DNA of 64,000 nucleotides. Source: Mastigias papua. Lineage: Eukaryota; Cnidaria; Scyphozoa; Rhizostomeae; Mastigiidae. Numbering within the stretch: the stretch's first letter is position 1; each line of letters starts with the position of its first letter. Shown one piece after another: positions 21,070 to 31,248 of the stretch. The DNA is taken from the NCBI GenBank assembly GCA_964019165.1, contig OZ025280.1, positions 8,612,428-8,676,427 of the forward strand, read 5' to 3'. Position numbers and translations under genes: made by a program. Under the pieces are notes generated by a model. It ran no database searches. It saw nothing but the letters and a program-made list of their open reading frames with translations, and was not told the origin of the DNA.

Positions 21070-21480
21070 ACTGTTCCCTGTCCTCCGACAAAAGAATATG
21101 AGATTCGCATTTAGGAAAGGACAATTAGTCCTTAATGTGCATCCGGGATAGCACTTAGTAATGAATGCCCTAATCATAGCATTAAGATGTTAGCTGACTC
21201 TATGAAATAGTTTCATAAATTTACAGGAATTTCTTATAGCTGCCAGTAAAAGGATATTTCTTTTAGAGCATTTACGCATTGCATTGGGCTAACTTTTCTT
21301 TCTCTAAAAGAACTCCAGTTTCAACTGAAAAACTCCAATTACTGAACTTTCAAAGGTATGTTCGATATTAACTCACATCCGTAGCTTGTTTTCATATGAA
21401 GCAGATTGTTTTTATTACCTGTGTCTATAATATTGAAGACAATTTCTCTGCAGGTTTCTCATAATGGATTTCATTTTTAG

Positions 21481-21558
21481 GTGAAACAATGGAATCCATT
21501 CTTGTGTGTCCTGTGATGTCATCATCAGAAAAACCTCCTCTCATCATATGGCCACACG
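21481..21558 (+). CDS. APEH: APEH exon A (oxyanion-hole HGG segment, first half)
   Basis: The acceptor is 'catttttag' and the donor gttgtg is weak. It encodes ETMESILVCPVMSSSEKPPL then IIWPHG, matching vertebrate APEH around EAILLQP...VVMPHG. It ends after the first base of a Gly codon that is completed by the next exon. Confidence 0.9.
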
Positions 21559-21680
21559 GTTGTGCATCATTCTATAGTATATTATTATTATATTACATTT
21601 CCTCTTCTATTGTGATTAATTTCCATATCGTTCATGGAGATATGTTTTAGAAACAATCTAGTGATTTTCTCTTAATTCAG

Positions 21681-21761
21681 GCGGACCACATTCATGTGCA
21701 ATTGCGTCATTTTCACATTACGTCTCCACTTTCGTTGTCATTGGCTGTGCTGTTCTTCTAG
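21681..21761 (+). CDS. APEH: APEH exon B (GPHS to AVLLV)
   Basis: The acceptor is 'cttaattcag' and the donor 'ggtatta'. It encodes GPHSCAIASFSHYVSTF and VVIGCAVLL. GPHS and AVLLV are conserved in the family. The split codons at both ends fit the neighbouring exons. Confidence 0.93.
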   Translation, partial: ADHIHVQLRHFHITSPLSLSLAVLFF

Positions 21762-22226
21762 GTATTATATGTCTTCTCAATGTTTTATTAAGGTCCTTAT
21801 TTTCATTAGCACTACTTTTTGCTTTTTTCAATTTGAAGTGCAAATATTTAATAATGAGGGGACCAGTTATTGTTGTTGAAATCAGTAGACTACATGATGA
21901 ATGACGACTGTAAATCTCGAATATAATGAATGCATATGTTTAGTATCTACCAAATTATCTATCATACTAGTTTACTTTTATCATTATCAGCCATTTTCTA
22001 AGTTTTTACTTTTGTATACACTGAGCTGCTAGGAGCTGTTAACTGTAATTTTTGTTGTAATGATCATATGCATGTGTCTTTGCCTATGTTTTGTTATAAA
22101 ATCTTGTGGAATTTGAATTGCTGATTGTTTGTATTGCTTCTGTATAAGCAATTTTTAGCATGTAGGTGTATTTCTCGTGGTTTCAAGTTTCTATGGTTTG
22201 ATTGGACCTGTTTTTTATATCTTAAG

Positions 22227-22315
22227 TAAATTACCGTGGATCAATTGGATTTGGAGAGTATCCACTTCAAGGACTTCTTGGTAAGATTGGCCTACAAGAT
22301 GTCAGTGATGTTCAG
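22227..22315 (+). CDS. APEH: APEH exon C (NYRGSIGFG)
   Basis: It encodes NYRGSIGFGEYPLQGLLGKI and GLQDVSDVQ. This is the signature NYRGS-x-GFG block followed by the G-x-x-D-V-x-D-V-Q helix of S9 peptidases. The acceptor is 'atcttaag' and the donor gtttgc. Confidence 0.96.
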
Positions 22316-22590
22316 GTTTGCACGGCAGATTTTGCCTTTATATTGAATCCAGTACTGTTTCCTAATTACACGTAATTTGCAATATGCTACTTTTACTTAA
22401 AATCTAAGATTTTTCGATGTGCTTATACCTTTTGGCAAATGATAAGTTGCTAACAATTATTGTCATTTTATTCTTTCATATTCAGATATGTGGCTGTTGT
22501 CTGGTCTATGGTTATTTTATGTAAATTTCTTATCTGGCTTTTAATGGCAATATGTCTTTTGCGTAACTTTAACCATTTTTCCATTTGAAG

Positions 22591-22701
22591 GCATTTGCAG
22601 AGGCAGCAATGAAGACAGAACTGTTTGATAAGAGTAATATTTTCATATTTGGTGGCTCTCATGGTGGCTTTTTGTCTGCTCACTTGGTCGGAAAATATCC
22701 T
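22591..22701 (+). CDS. APEH: APEH exon D (catalytic Ser, GGSHGG)
   Basis: 37 codons in phase 0, [20 protein letters not shown] then [17 protein letters not shown]. The Ser of GGSHGG is the nucleophile of the S9C family. The acceptor is 'ccatttgaag' and the donor gtatgt. Confidence 0.97.
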
Positions 22702-22823
22702 GTATGTATTGTAATCAGTATCTTCATTCAATTTGAATTTGTTATATGGTATTTTTAGAAATGCTATCATGATAATCTCATGTTTCCTATTATATGGAAA
22801 ATTGATTGTTTTCACCATTGCAG

Positions 22824-22872
22824 GATTTCTACAGAGCCTGTGCATTGCGCAATCCAGTAATAAATATTCCAG
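22824..22872 (+). CDS. APEH: APEH exon E (RNPVINI)
   Basis: DFYRACALRNPVINIP plus one base, which becomes Ala with exon F. The acceptor is 'accattgcag' and the donor gttaga. The next coding exon is 29.6 kb away. Confidence 0.95.
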
Positions 22873-23165
22873 GTTAGAGTTGCTCCTTACTTCAGAGATC
22901 TTTCATATCATGCGATTACTTCATGGGTTTATAAAGTATACTGTATTTCCTCCAAAAATTGCCAATCAATTGATGGCGCGTCAACACTTAACAAGGCATT
23001 GCTATCATTTCTTCAAATAATGTGTTTGGGATACTTATGCATGTAGTATAGATGTTACCATGACAAACATAAGTTAGCCGTATGCTGACTCAGGAAGATG
23101 CAGATCCAAGCCCCAGATGTAGTTTGGAACTACCGTTTTAAAGCAAAAGGTTCAGGAAGAAGATA
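22873..23165. other. Intron DNA without recognised elements
   Basis: AT-rich sequence between APEH exon E and the MADF-bearing fragment. The 95-codon ORF over exon E is a shadow reading through the donor site. Confidence 0.5.
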
Positions 23166-23516
23166 AAGCCCAGTGCACACTAGTGATTTGTGTGGCCAGC
23201 AACGAGTACATATATCTAGCACACTAGTTATTATTTCAGTTTCCAGCAAAAACAATTGAAGATCACAAGCCTATGGTGATCGCATACATCGTAGAGATGG
23301 ACTGGCCAATTATGAAGTGCTTTTGCATAGCATGATATGGTCACGGGTCATGAAAAACAAGGAGGATCCTTTTATATTTCCTGGAGCGCTCAAATGGTAG
23401 ACAAGTTGGTGGAACTCTGGGTGGAACGACGCTGCTTTTGTGCAGTAAGCCCACCAGAATATGCCTATAGGGTAAAAGAGACTCCAACCATGGTTGAAAT
23501 GGCTACAGAGCTCTGA
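23166..23516 (+). pseudogene. MADF-domain fragment, probable Harbinger remnant
   Basis: The plus-strand ORF 23,394-23,516 (40 codons) reads MVDKLVELWVERRCFCAVSP then PEYAYRVKETPTMVEMATEL. It has the MADF (Myb/SANT-like) pattern: hydrophobic-x-x-V-E-L-W, a Cys/aromatic pair, S-P-E-Y-x-x-R and a final helix. Such domains occur in host DNA-binding proteins and in the accessory protein of PIF/Harbinger elements. The sequence at 23,166, 'gcccagtgcacactagtgat', resembles a transposon end. The domain is cut short, so I read it as a remnant. Confidence 0.5.
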
Positions 23517-23689
23517 TCTAAAGGTATATGGTTCAAATTTCTACTCGATTTTTTCTCTTGTCTAAATTTATTCTGAATTCTTGTAATTGATTGAAAATAT
23601 CTGAGATATAGATTCAAATTGATTATATGACAAGTCTGTTGATACTACATAACTTTACCATGGCTCGAACAAGTGGAACTATTCTTTAC

Positions 23690-23732
23690 GGGTACTGAAA
23701 TGCCTTTTTCGCCCGACACTTGTCAGAATATG
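23690..23732 (-). ncRNA. Hammerhead-ribozyme-like motif, decayed copy 4
   Basis: The minus-strand core reads CUGACAA instead of CUGACGA. GAAA, the AGGC...UUUC region and a 4-bp stem I are still visible. The G-to-A change in the core should abolish activity. Confidence 0.45.
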
Positions 23733-23854
23733 AAATGTCGGATTATGATCGAAAGGTGAACTGAAATATATAGCCAGAAGGGGATACTCATGATATGATG
23801 AATAATGCGTCTATTTGGCCCTATGATTTGCCAATTAGTACCCAATCACCATTT

Positions 23855-25100
23855 TTACTTGAAGAGTCTAAGTGAGAAAATGAGCTCTTTCTGTTTGCAT
23901 AAGACTGGGTTCTGAGTCTTTATGTAAACTGATTCCAAAACTCTTAAATGACAGGACGGCCTTGATTGCCCAATGATCCGAAAATTATCGTCCGTATATG
24001 TTTTGGCGCATTCTGGATTTGTAATAAGATGTTTTCCTATGACCGAATCACAATGCAGTACAACAAAATTGTTTTTGTACATATGAGGTGGCTGTTCTCT
24101 TGCTGTATTGCTATTCTTCCTGATGCTCATGAGAACATGTTGTGGTGGTCTATCTGCTAGTTTTTGTGTAGAACGTCCTACGTGAGCCAGCTTTACATTG
24201 GCACATAACCTGCAGATACTTTTTCAGTAGTAGGACTGCTATCTTTTTTAGCAGATGGCTGTATGGCGCTGCTATTGTAAGCCACACAGGGCTTAGCAGC
24301 AATGGAGCAAGATGTGCTGTCTTTATTAATTTCGCTGTCAAGTTATGACGGAACGTTCCCAATCCAGGCAAAGCAGGTAGACTGGGAAATTTTCAGGATC
24401 AACTGATTTTTCTGATGAAATGTTGGCTGGATTTTTCTTATTTCAAGAATTAAGAACATCTTCTGGACGTCCATTGTCAATCAGTAGTTATTGTATTGTG
24501 TTCAGCTCAGAGTCTAATATAGTTTTAGACCAGGTTATAAGTGTTGATTAATTTGATAAGAATAATTTGTCTTGCTGTTCAGCTGAAGGAATTCCATTGA
24601 ATATATTCACCAGTAAATGGTTGTTTCCTTTAAGTGCTTTTGAGAACTACAGTGCCCCCTTTCTCCACCACAACATCTTAAAAATTCAAGGAGTTTGGTT
24701 TCCTCCTTCTCTACAGTAAATTTTAGAGCTTGATGTAGCAGGTTGAGCTTTGCATGAGAATGATCACATTTCAGCTCTGAATCAAAGATGACAGAAGTAT
24801 CATCAACATAACGAAAGTAGACACCATATTTTCCTGTGTTATTGAAAAGTCTACTGTGATGAAAGCCTACGAATACGCTTGCTGAAGCCGGCTCCAAAGA
24901 GCCACCCATTGCCAATCCGTCGATTTGCATATATATCTGGTTATTAAACTTAAGTCCATTCACGTACCAATTACAATAAGTTCTTTGAAAGTGTCCCCGG
25001 GTAATGGAGGACGTTAAAATTGACCTTGATTCAATGCATCAGCACAAGTCCTTAAGGTGTCATCCAACGGCACGTTGTTTGAATAGACTGCTGATGCATA
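23855..25100 (-). pseudogene. Penelope-like RT and GIY-YIG remnant
   Basis: From high to low coordinates: a segment ending FKELIVIGT, then ORF 24,963-24,607 with GLKFNNQIYMQIDGLAMGGS and the catalytic YFRYVDDTSVIF (Y-V-DD), followed by KFTVEKEETKLLEFL. These are diagnostic for Penelope-like RTs (Q-x-D-G-x-x-MGS and RYVDD). A frameshifted linker (PWLGTFRHNLTAKLIK-like, about 24,370) leads to a decayed Cys-rich GIY-YIG start. ORF 24,130-23,855 ends it with KHLITNPECAKTYTDDNFRI. The GIY-YIG catalytic start is damaged. It is the same family as the copy at 16.4 kb and retains more of the RT. Confidence 0.87.
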
Positions 25101-25184
25101 AAGAACACAGAAATGCCATCATATGACATTTAACCGACTCTGGGTATATATGTCAGTTCACCTTTCGGTCAATATCCGACGTTT

Positions 25185-25226
25185 CATACTCTAACAAGTG
25201 TCGGATGAGAAAAGCTTATCAGTGTG
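25185..25226 (+). ncRNA. Hammerhead-ribozyme-like motif, inverted decayed copy 5
   Basis: Plus strand: CATACT, core CTAACAA (two transitions from CTGACGA), then GAGAAAAGCTTATC and AGTGTG pairing with stem I over 6 bp including wobbles. Structure is kept, but the core is mutated. Confidence 0.45.
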
Positions 25227-25266
25227 CTTAATGAACGTTCTAAGTGTTTTGAACTATAGTGGAATT

Positions 25267-26328
25267 TATTATTATCATTATTATTATGATACAAGTGAAG
25301 TCCTTCAGCCGTAGCTGGTTTATCGTGGAGCCCTCCATCTATATACAAAATATAGGAATGGTTTTTTAAAATACTTAATTAAAATTTCTGCCTAAGATCG
25401 AGATGGATTACAAACAATAAGGGTAGTAAAATATAATTTTCTGCTTTGAAAGCATGAAAAACCGCTAGGAACACAGCAGTGACATGTTGTAGTGAGCAGA
25501 TTAGATAATAGCTTCGAATCTGGTGGTAGGCATTTCTAATGTTTTGCACCCTTGTAGGAAAACTGTTGTTTGACTATTAGGTGAAATTTTCTCTGACAGT
25601 TTAATATCAGTAGCAGGATTTTGCTGGCTAGAACTAAAATCAAGTTTGTTTACAGCAAGTAGTTCGAAGATGTAATGGGTGCACGCCCATTTTTAGAGTT
25701 AAGACCCATAATGTCAGTGCATTGTTAGTAAGATCTTTGATTGTTTTCCATGTAGCTGATTAATGGTCTGCTAGTTGTTTTATAGTTATAAGTCTGCTTA
25801 ATGGTCTGCTCTATTGCAAAGCTTCTGAAGATGTTGGAGTTTTGAATGCTCACAGACACTCAAGACTCTGCAATAGTAACGACAATGTGAAGCATCCAAG
25901 CTAATATAAAGGTTTTTTAAGAGACGTTCAAGTTGGAAATCTCTAGACATACGTATTCATCCCAATAGAGTAAGAAATAATTTTAGAACTTGTTGAATAT
26001 GCCTTTTTTCCAGTCAGGAGCGTGATTGTTATGCAATTCAAGATACTTTCTCTACATACTGTCTCTCGCCTCCCAAATAGATGGAGATCGCTGCTTATTA
26101 ATTTTCTGGTATTTTGCCAACCTCTCAAGCTTATTCGCTATATCCCACCTATTGATTTAGGAAAATCTTTTGTCAACCCCCCCCCCTCTTTTGTGAAGCT
26201 GGCCGCTTTTTTATTTTGTCCAATTCACTCAATTTTTCCCTCAACAAATCTTCAAAGCAAGTCCATCACTCCACTAGCAGTCGGAACGAAGCATGGACCA
26301 TTGTGTCTTTTGAGTTATGGTCTTTTAG
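25267..26328. other. No recognised gene between Penelope and Gypsy elements
   Basis: Contains a short ATT microsatellite, a C9-10 run near 26,180 and short ORFs. No motif was recognised. The C-run is next to pyrimidine-rich DNA. Confidence 0.45.
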
Positions 26329-26632
26329 TAGTTCCGTGGCTGAGGTTTGTTTTTTATTGAACTACTAATTTGTAGTTAGAATATAGAACATACCACTTGT
26401 GGTCTTGCCTTGAGTGTGTAAGCACAGAATAGAAGTAGTTGGTTGTCTTCTTATATGATTCTTGTTCTCTAATATAAAACTTCTCTACTAACTGATTTCT
26501 CTACCATATATACATACTGTATATTACAAAGATTACGTAATGGTTTATGTGGGATGAAAAAGTAATAGTGAGGCATTAGAAAATGCTGAGTAGGGAGAAA
26601 AATTATTTGTATAGGAGGAGGGAGATGCTACA
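26329..26632 (-). repeat. Gypsy 3' LTR
   Basis: 304 bp nearly identical to 30,946-31,248, with roughly ten differences by eye. In element orientation it begins TGTAGCATC. The adjacent G/C-rich run at 26,637-26,648 (poly-G on the element strand) is the polypurine tract. Confidence 0.95.
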
Positions 26633-26879
26633 ATAGCCCCCCCCCCTAGAATGCGAGGTGATAAGAGGCATTCGAGAAGGGTAGGACAAAATTATGGATG
26701 AAAACGAAATTATACATAAGGAAATTCATAAAAAGAAAAATGTACTTAAAATAAATGTATGTTCAAGGTCCAAGATAATATAAAATCATGAATGTTCGAT
26801 ATATATAGAGTTCTTGAGCTACGTCAGTATGCCAGTCGATCAGAAAAATGGACCTTTCTTCCGTAACGAGCTGGTCTTG

Positions 26880-27790
26880 GTGCAGAGGGGACTGTTCCTT
26901 TTGAGGGAGATGGTCCGGGAATCATGAGTTATGGAGATGAGGGAAGGAGGTCGGAATCAAGATAGGCAACTTTTAAACAATTGATGCTGATGTGTTCTTT
27001 GTGACCATGAATGTCCAAAGTAAAGTGCTTGTCGTGACGCTGAATTATGGCATAGGGTCCAGTATATGGAGGCTGGGGCGGGGTGCGGACAGAGTCAGTG
27101 CACACTTAGACATGGGTACAAGTTGAAAGATCTTTTGGTAGATATAACTTGACAGCTTGAGAACGAGGCTGGACAGTTTTGAGATCATGCATTGCATGTT
27201 GAAGATGATCAACGTAAACAGTAGGATCTAAGGCAGTAGAAGAGGTTGATGTCATGAACTGGCCGGGCAGACAAAGGGTAGTACCGTACACAAGTTGAGC
27301 AGGTGTGCATTGCAGATCAGTTTTTGATGGTGTTACGAATACCGAGAAGTACAATAGGCAAAATTTCAGTCCATTTAGCTGGATCACGATAGGCTTTGAT
27401 TGATGATTTTAACTGTTGATGGAGCTGCTCAACCATGCCATTTGAAGACAGGTGATAGGCCGTGGTATGGATACGTGTAATGCCAAGTATGTTTGTAAGA
27501 AGAGAGAAGAGAGAAGATTCGAATTGTGTTCCGCGATCAGTCGTGATTGTAGAAGGTACACCAAAAGTGGAAATCCAACGTGTGACAAGTGCATGAGCAA
27601 CCGATTCAGCAGTGATATAGGTAAGTGGAACAGCTTCGGGCCAACATGTGAAGCGATCAATTATAGTCAGTAGATATCGAAAACCATTAGAAAGTGGGAG
27701 AGGTCCAATAATATCAATGTGTATATGATCAAAACGTGCATCAGGTGCTAGAAAAGTCCCAGAAGGAGCAGTAACATGGCGATGAACTTT
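26880..27790 (-). pseudogene. Gypsy integrase region (frame-broken)
   Basis: Minus-strand frames beyond the pol ORF. They include the region before 27,660 and ORF 27,387-27,106, with QCTPAQLVYGTTLCLPGQF, the T-P-x-x-L-V-Y-G-x-x-x-x-LPG block after the catalytic core. A lysine-rich C-terminus follows. The catalytic DDE part is spread over frames near 27,700-27,450 with stops, so integrase is defective in this copy. Confidence 0.8.
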
Positions 27791-29356
27791 TTATTCTTGG
27801 CATTTTGAGCAGGAACGAGCCCATTGGCGTACATCTTTGTTGATACCTGGCCAAATAAAACTTTTGGTGATGAGCTTCTGTGAAGCACGAATTCCAGGAT
27901 GCGAGAGCCACTGTAGTTCATCGAAAATATTACAACGGTAAGAATTTGGAACATAGGGATGTGGCAAAGCTGTTGATATATCACATAAAATTGTACCAGT
28001 GGAAAATGGCAGTGGAACGTCTTGAAGGCGAAGTGAAGAAGAAGCCTTTAAGGCAGGAATTTGTGGATCATTTTGTTGGGCAGCTGCAAGGATGGTAAAA
28101 TCAATAGCATACAAGTAATTCAATGCGTTTATGTCCATACATGACAAGGCATCTGCAATAGGGTTCTCTTTTCTATTAATATGGCGAATGTCAGATGTAC
28201 ACTGGGAAATAAAATCAAGATGACGAGTTTCCCTTGGAGAATAACGAGAGGGCGCAGCAGATAATGCATGTGTCAAAGGGTTGTGATCTGTCAAAACATA
28301 AAATTCGTGTCCTTCAAGTAAATGACGAAAATGGCGTATAGATAAATATATAGCGAGTACTTCTCGGCCAAAAGTGCTGTACTTCATCTCTGCAGGTTGC
28401 AATTTCTTTGAGAAAAAGGAGATAGGGTGCAATGTACCATTTATGCTTTGTTGTAAAACTCCTCCGACTGAAACGTTCGAAGTATCAACCATGAGACAAT
28501 ATGGAGCAACAGAAGACAGATGGGTGAGTATGGTTGCATTTGCAAGTGCAGCTTTGGTAGCTTGGAATGCAGCGAGGGCATCATCATTAAGCTGGAAGGA
28601 ACCACGGACATGTGTTTCTGAAAGGAGATCTGTTAGTGGATGTAACTGTTGTGCACAATTGGGAAGAAAACGACGATAGAAATTGACGAGTCCTAAAAAT
28701 TCACAAAGTTTGCGAGCAGAGGTAGGTGGCGGGAAATCTTGTATAGCTTGAACTTTTATGGGAAGAGGTGTAACACTGGTAGGAGAAACATAATGACCAA
28801 GAAAATCCAAGGATGAGGCACGGAAAACGCATTTTGAAGGATTAATAACAACACCATACTCGGATAAGCATTGGAAAAGAATTTCGAGATGTGTAAGGTG
28901 CTCTGCTTCCAAAGAACTGGCAATCAGGAGGTCGTCTATGTAAGCATACACAAAATCGAGGCCACAAAGAACTTCATCGATAAAACGCTGAAAAGGTTGA
29001 GCTCCATTACGTAGACCAAATGGCATGTGCAGAAACTCAAATAAACCGAAAGGAGTGGAAATGGTGATCTTTGGAACATCATTTGGATGGACAGGAATCT
29101 GGTGATATGCACAGACAAGGTTTATTTTAGCAAAAATAGATTTCCCATGTAAAGGAGAGGAAAAATCCTGAATATGTGGTATAGGATAGCGATCTGGTGT
29201 GGTGACTTTATTTAGTGCACGATAATCTCCACGAGGATGCCAATCACCTGGAGTAGGTTTAGGGACCATATGAAGAGGAGAAGACCAGGAACTATCAGAA
29301 GCACGAATGATGCCAAGCTGAAGCATATGATCAAATTCCGATTTTGCATTCTTCAA
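27791..29356 (-). CDS. Gypsy pol: reverse transcriptase, RNase H, integrase zinc finger
   Basis: A 521-codon open frame. RT (residues about 1-180) has VPKPTPGDWHPRGDYRALN, LPFGL.N...FQRF-like motif B and the catalytic YAYIDDLLIAS (YIDD, about residue 140). The connection region has EFLGLVNFYRRFLPN. RNase H (about 285-410) has LMVDTSNVSVGGVL, FFSKKL and LTDHNPL. The integrase H2C2 zinc finger (HPGIRASQKLI...SCSKCQE) closes the frame near residue 515. A normal pol continues into integrase, but here a stop or frameshift intervenes. The first Met is only the first in-frame ATG, and protease lies upstream in another frame. Confidence 0.93.
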   Translation of the reverse strand: MKNAKSEFDHMLQLGIIRASDSSWSSPLHMVPKPTPGDWHPRGDYRALNKVTTPDRYPIPHIQDFSSPLHGKSIFAKINLVCAYHQIPVHPNDVPKITISTPFGLFEFLHMPFGLRNGAQPFQRFIDEVLCGLDFVYAYIDDLLIASSLEAEHLTHLEILFQCLSEYGVVINPSKCVFRASSLDFLGHYVSPTSVTPLPIKVQAIQDFPPPTSARKLCEFLGLVNFYRRFLPNCAQQLHPLTDLLSETHVRGSFQLNDDALAAFQATKAALANATILTHLSSVAPYCLMVDTSNVSVGGVLQQSINGTLHPISFFSKKLQPAEMKYSTFGREVLAIYLSIRHFRHLLEGHEFYVLTDHNPLTHALSAAPSRYSPRETRHLDFISQCTSDIRHINRKENPIADALSCMDINALNYLYAIDFTILAAAQQNDPQIPALKASSSLRLQDVPLPFSTGTILCDISTALPHPYVPNSYRCNIFDELQWLSHPGIRASQKLITKSFIWPGINKDVRQWARSCSKCQE

Positions 29357-29590
29357 ACGATCAGGAGCAAGGCAGTGAGGGCGGCAAAATACTGATGGTT
29401 TGGTGGTGCGTATATGATGTGTTACAGAATGTTTTACTGCAGAAGCATTGTAGCATGGACGAGAAAGATCAGGAAACTTCCAAAGTAAATCCGTGTAAGG
29501 AGTAGATGCAGGAAAATGAAATACAGGACGTGGTGAAGGTGTAGTAGATTGAATACCATGAAGATGGAGACCTGTAATTGTATCAAGGAG

Positions 29591-30010
29591 CTAGCGATTG
29601 CGGACATAAACTTTGAGACCGAAATGTGCCAGAAAATCAGCTCCAAGAATAGGGATGGGAATGTCAGCAATTATGAAAATCCATCGATAACTATGGCGAA
29701 GTCCGATATTCAGAGTCAGATTTTTCACCGAAAGTCGAGATGGCCAATTGGTTAACGGCTTGAAGAGTATATGACGAGGGTCTTCGCTTGTCAGCAGCAG
29801 GGGTGGAAGAACACTTACATCAGCGCCAGTATCAACAAGAAATCGGGTACCAGTAGTACGATCGCTGATATAGAAAAGGCAACTGGTGGAGGGTGGGCCA
29901 GCGGAACTTGTCGCTGTTAGTTGCTGGTGGTGGAGTTTTCCGACTGCTGAGCTGGCAGTGAGGATGTATGCAAGCAAGGTGCTTTACAATGATGTGCATT
30001 TAAACCAAAC
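29591..30010 (-). pseudogene. Gypsy gag zinc knuckle and aspartic protease
   Basis: From 30,010 downward: C-W-N-H-H-K-F-G-L-N-A-H-H-C, then a Pro/Ala/Ser linker. ORF 29,977-29,591 carries the retropepsin: TGTRFLVDTGADVSVLPP (D-T-G-A active site at about 29,830) and ILGADFLAHFGLKV (the I-L-G-x-DFL partner motif). The protease is in a different frame from both gag and RT. Confidence 0.85.
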
Positions 30011-30048
30011 TTGTGATGATTCCAACAAAGAGGATGGTTACTCTCTGG

Positions 30049-30849
30049 TCAAGAAGTGCTTGAATCTCTGCGATTGCAAAAATGGTAGGGGCTGGATACA
30101 CAAGAATGGGAACGTGTGCGTGGATGAATGCTAAGTTGATTGACCAAAGCTGCTAGCTGATTCGTCAGGTTATTTACCTGGTTGCATAGAGCTTCGATTT
30201 CTGTTACTGTGGAGGGGCTCTGTGAAGTAGCAGCAATAGCTGCAACGGGGGGCTGTGAAAGAGTGACTTCAAGAATGCGATCGGCTAGCACAGCAAGCTC
30301 GTCAAGGGAAGTGTTATCTGCGGTAGAAGCAAGAATTCGCTTGGTATTTGTAGGAAGGCGTTGTAGAAAAAGTTGGCGAAGAATACCATCTTCCAGACGA
30401 TTGTCGCCTAACAGCTGTCGCATTTTACGTAGCAACTGAGAAGGTTTCCAATCACCAAGCTCCTGTGAAATGAGCAATTGATTTAAACGTTTCTGTTCAG
30501 AGGCAGAAGTACGTGTAATCAGTTCTGACTTCAGTTTGTTGTAAGGCTCATCAGCTGGAGGGGAAACTAACAGGTCTCTGATTTCTTGTGCAATCTCTGG
30601 TTGCAAGGAAGAAATAATGAAGGCGAACTTCGTTGATTGGGAAGTTATATTCCGAGTAATGAACAGGGCTTCTACTTGAGCAAACCACACCAAAGGATCA
30701 TTAGGCCAATAGGGAGGTAGTTTCAGAGAGACGGCAGCAACGGCTGGAGCAAGAGGAATTGAGCCAGAGTCGTTTGATGAACCAGAAGTAAAAGGGGTGG
30801 ATGCAGATTCAGGCATAATGGCGATGCAAGTACGATAAACAAGGACCAC
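30049..30849 (-). CDS. Gypsy gag
   Basis: A 266-codon open frame. The capsid-like core reads PPYWPNDPLVWFAQVEALF, followed by helices and LPTNTKRILASTADNTSLDE, typical of invertebrate Gypsy Gag. It ends before the zinc knuckle, which lies a frame away. The likely start is the in-frame MPESAS near 30,816; the earlier Met at 30,849 is also possible. An upstream untranslated leader lies between it and the primer-binding site. Confidence 0.88.
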   Translation of the reverse strand: MVLVYRTCIAIMPESASTPFTSGSSNDSGSIPLAPAVAAVSLKLPPYWPNDPLVWFAQVEALFITRNITSQSTKFAFIISSLQPEIAQEIRDLLVSPPADEPYNKLKSELITRTSASEQKRLNQLLISQELGDWKPSQLLRKMRQLLGDNRLEDGILRQLFLQRLPTNTKRILASTADNTSLDELAVLADRILEVTLSQPPVAAIAATSQSPSTVTEIEALCNQVNNLTNQLAALVNQLSIHPRTRSHSCVSSPYHFCNRRDSSTS

Positions 30850-30930
30850 AACAAAGTAGCGATAAAAACGTGCGAAATTGTAAGTAGATGAAAATAATTA
30901 ACGCGAAAGAATCGTAAAATACTGTTGGCT

Positions 30931-30944
30931 TGGTCACCACTTTA
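30931..30944 (-). promoter_or_regulatory. Gypsy primer-binding site
   Basis: On the element strand GTGGTGACCAAGCC lies directly inside the 5' LTR. TGGTGACC is the common start of Ty3/Gypsy tRNA primer sites. Confidence 0.7.
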
Positions 30945-30945
30945 T

Positions 30946-31248
30946 TAGTTCCGTGGCTGAGGTTTTTTTTTATTGAGCTACTAATTTTTAATTAGAATAT
31001 AGAACATACCACTTGTGGCCTTGCCTTGAGTGTGTACGCACAGAATAGAAGTAGTTGGTTTTCTTCTTATATGATTCTTGTTCTCTAATATAAAACTTCT
31101 CTACTAACTGATTTCTCTACCATATATACATACTGTATATTACAAAGATTACGTAATGGTTTATGTGGGATGAAAAAGTAATAGTGAGGCATTAGAAAAT
31201 GCTGAGTAGGGAGAAAAATTATTTGTATAGGAGGAGACAGATGCTACA
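30946..31248 (-). repeat. Gypsy 5' LTR
   Basis: Pairs with 26,329-26,632. The outer end is TGTAGCATC on the element strand. Confidence 0.95.

Larger units (their letters stand above)
23630..25266 (-). mobile_element. Penelope-like element with inverted terminal repeats
   Basis: A 1.6-kb element. The terminal repeat at 23,630-23,960 is in the same orientation as the others. An inverted partial copy at about 25,110-25,266 includes the ribozyme-like core and 'tatatgtcagttcacctttc'. Between them the minus strand encodes RT and GIY-YIG parts. The right end runs into a short ATT microsatellite. No exact target duplication was seen. Confidence 0.86.
26329..31248 (-). mobile_element. Gypsy (Ty3-type) LTR retrotransposon, both LTRs present
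   Basis: A 4.9-kb element on the minus strand. The order is 5' LTR (30,946-31,248), primer-binding site just inside it (TGGTGACC on the element strand), gag, zinc knuckle, protease, RT, RNase H, integrase, polypurine tract and 3' LTR. This is the Ty3/Gypsy order. Gag and the long pol ORF are open, but protease and integrase are frame-broken. LTR divergence of about 3% by eye suggests a moderately recent insertion. A clear 5-bp target duplication was not found. Confidence 0.94.

Noticed and set aside
22733..23020. 95-codon plus-strand ORF over APEH exon E
   Set aside because: It reads exon E in the wrong frame and runs through the donor site.
27452..27673. Plus-strand ORF with Cys residues, possible zinc finger
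   Set aside because: Opposite the Gypsy integrase region; the Cys pattern fits no finger.
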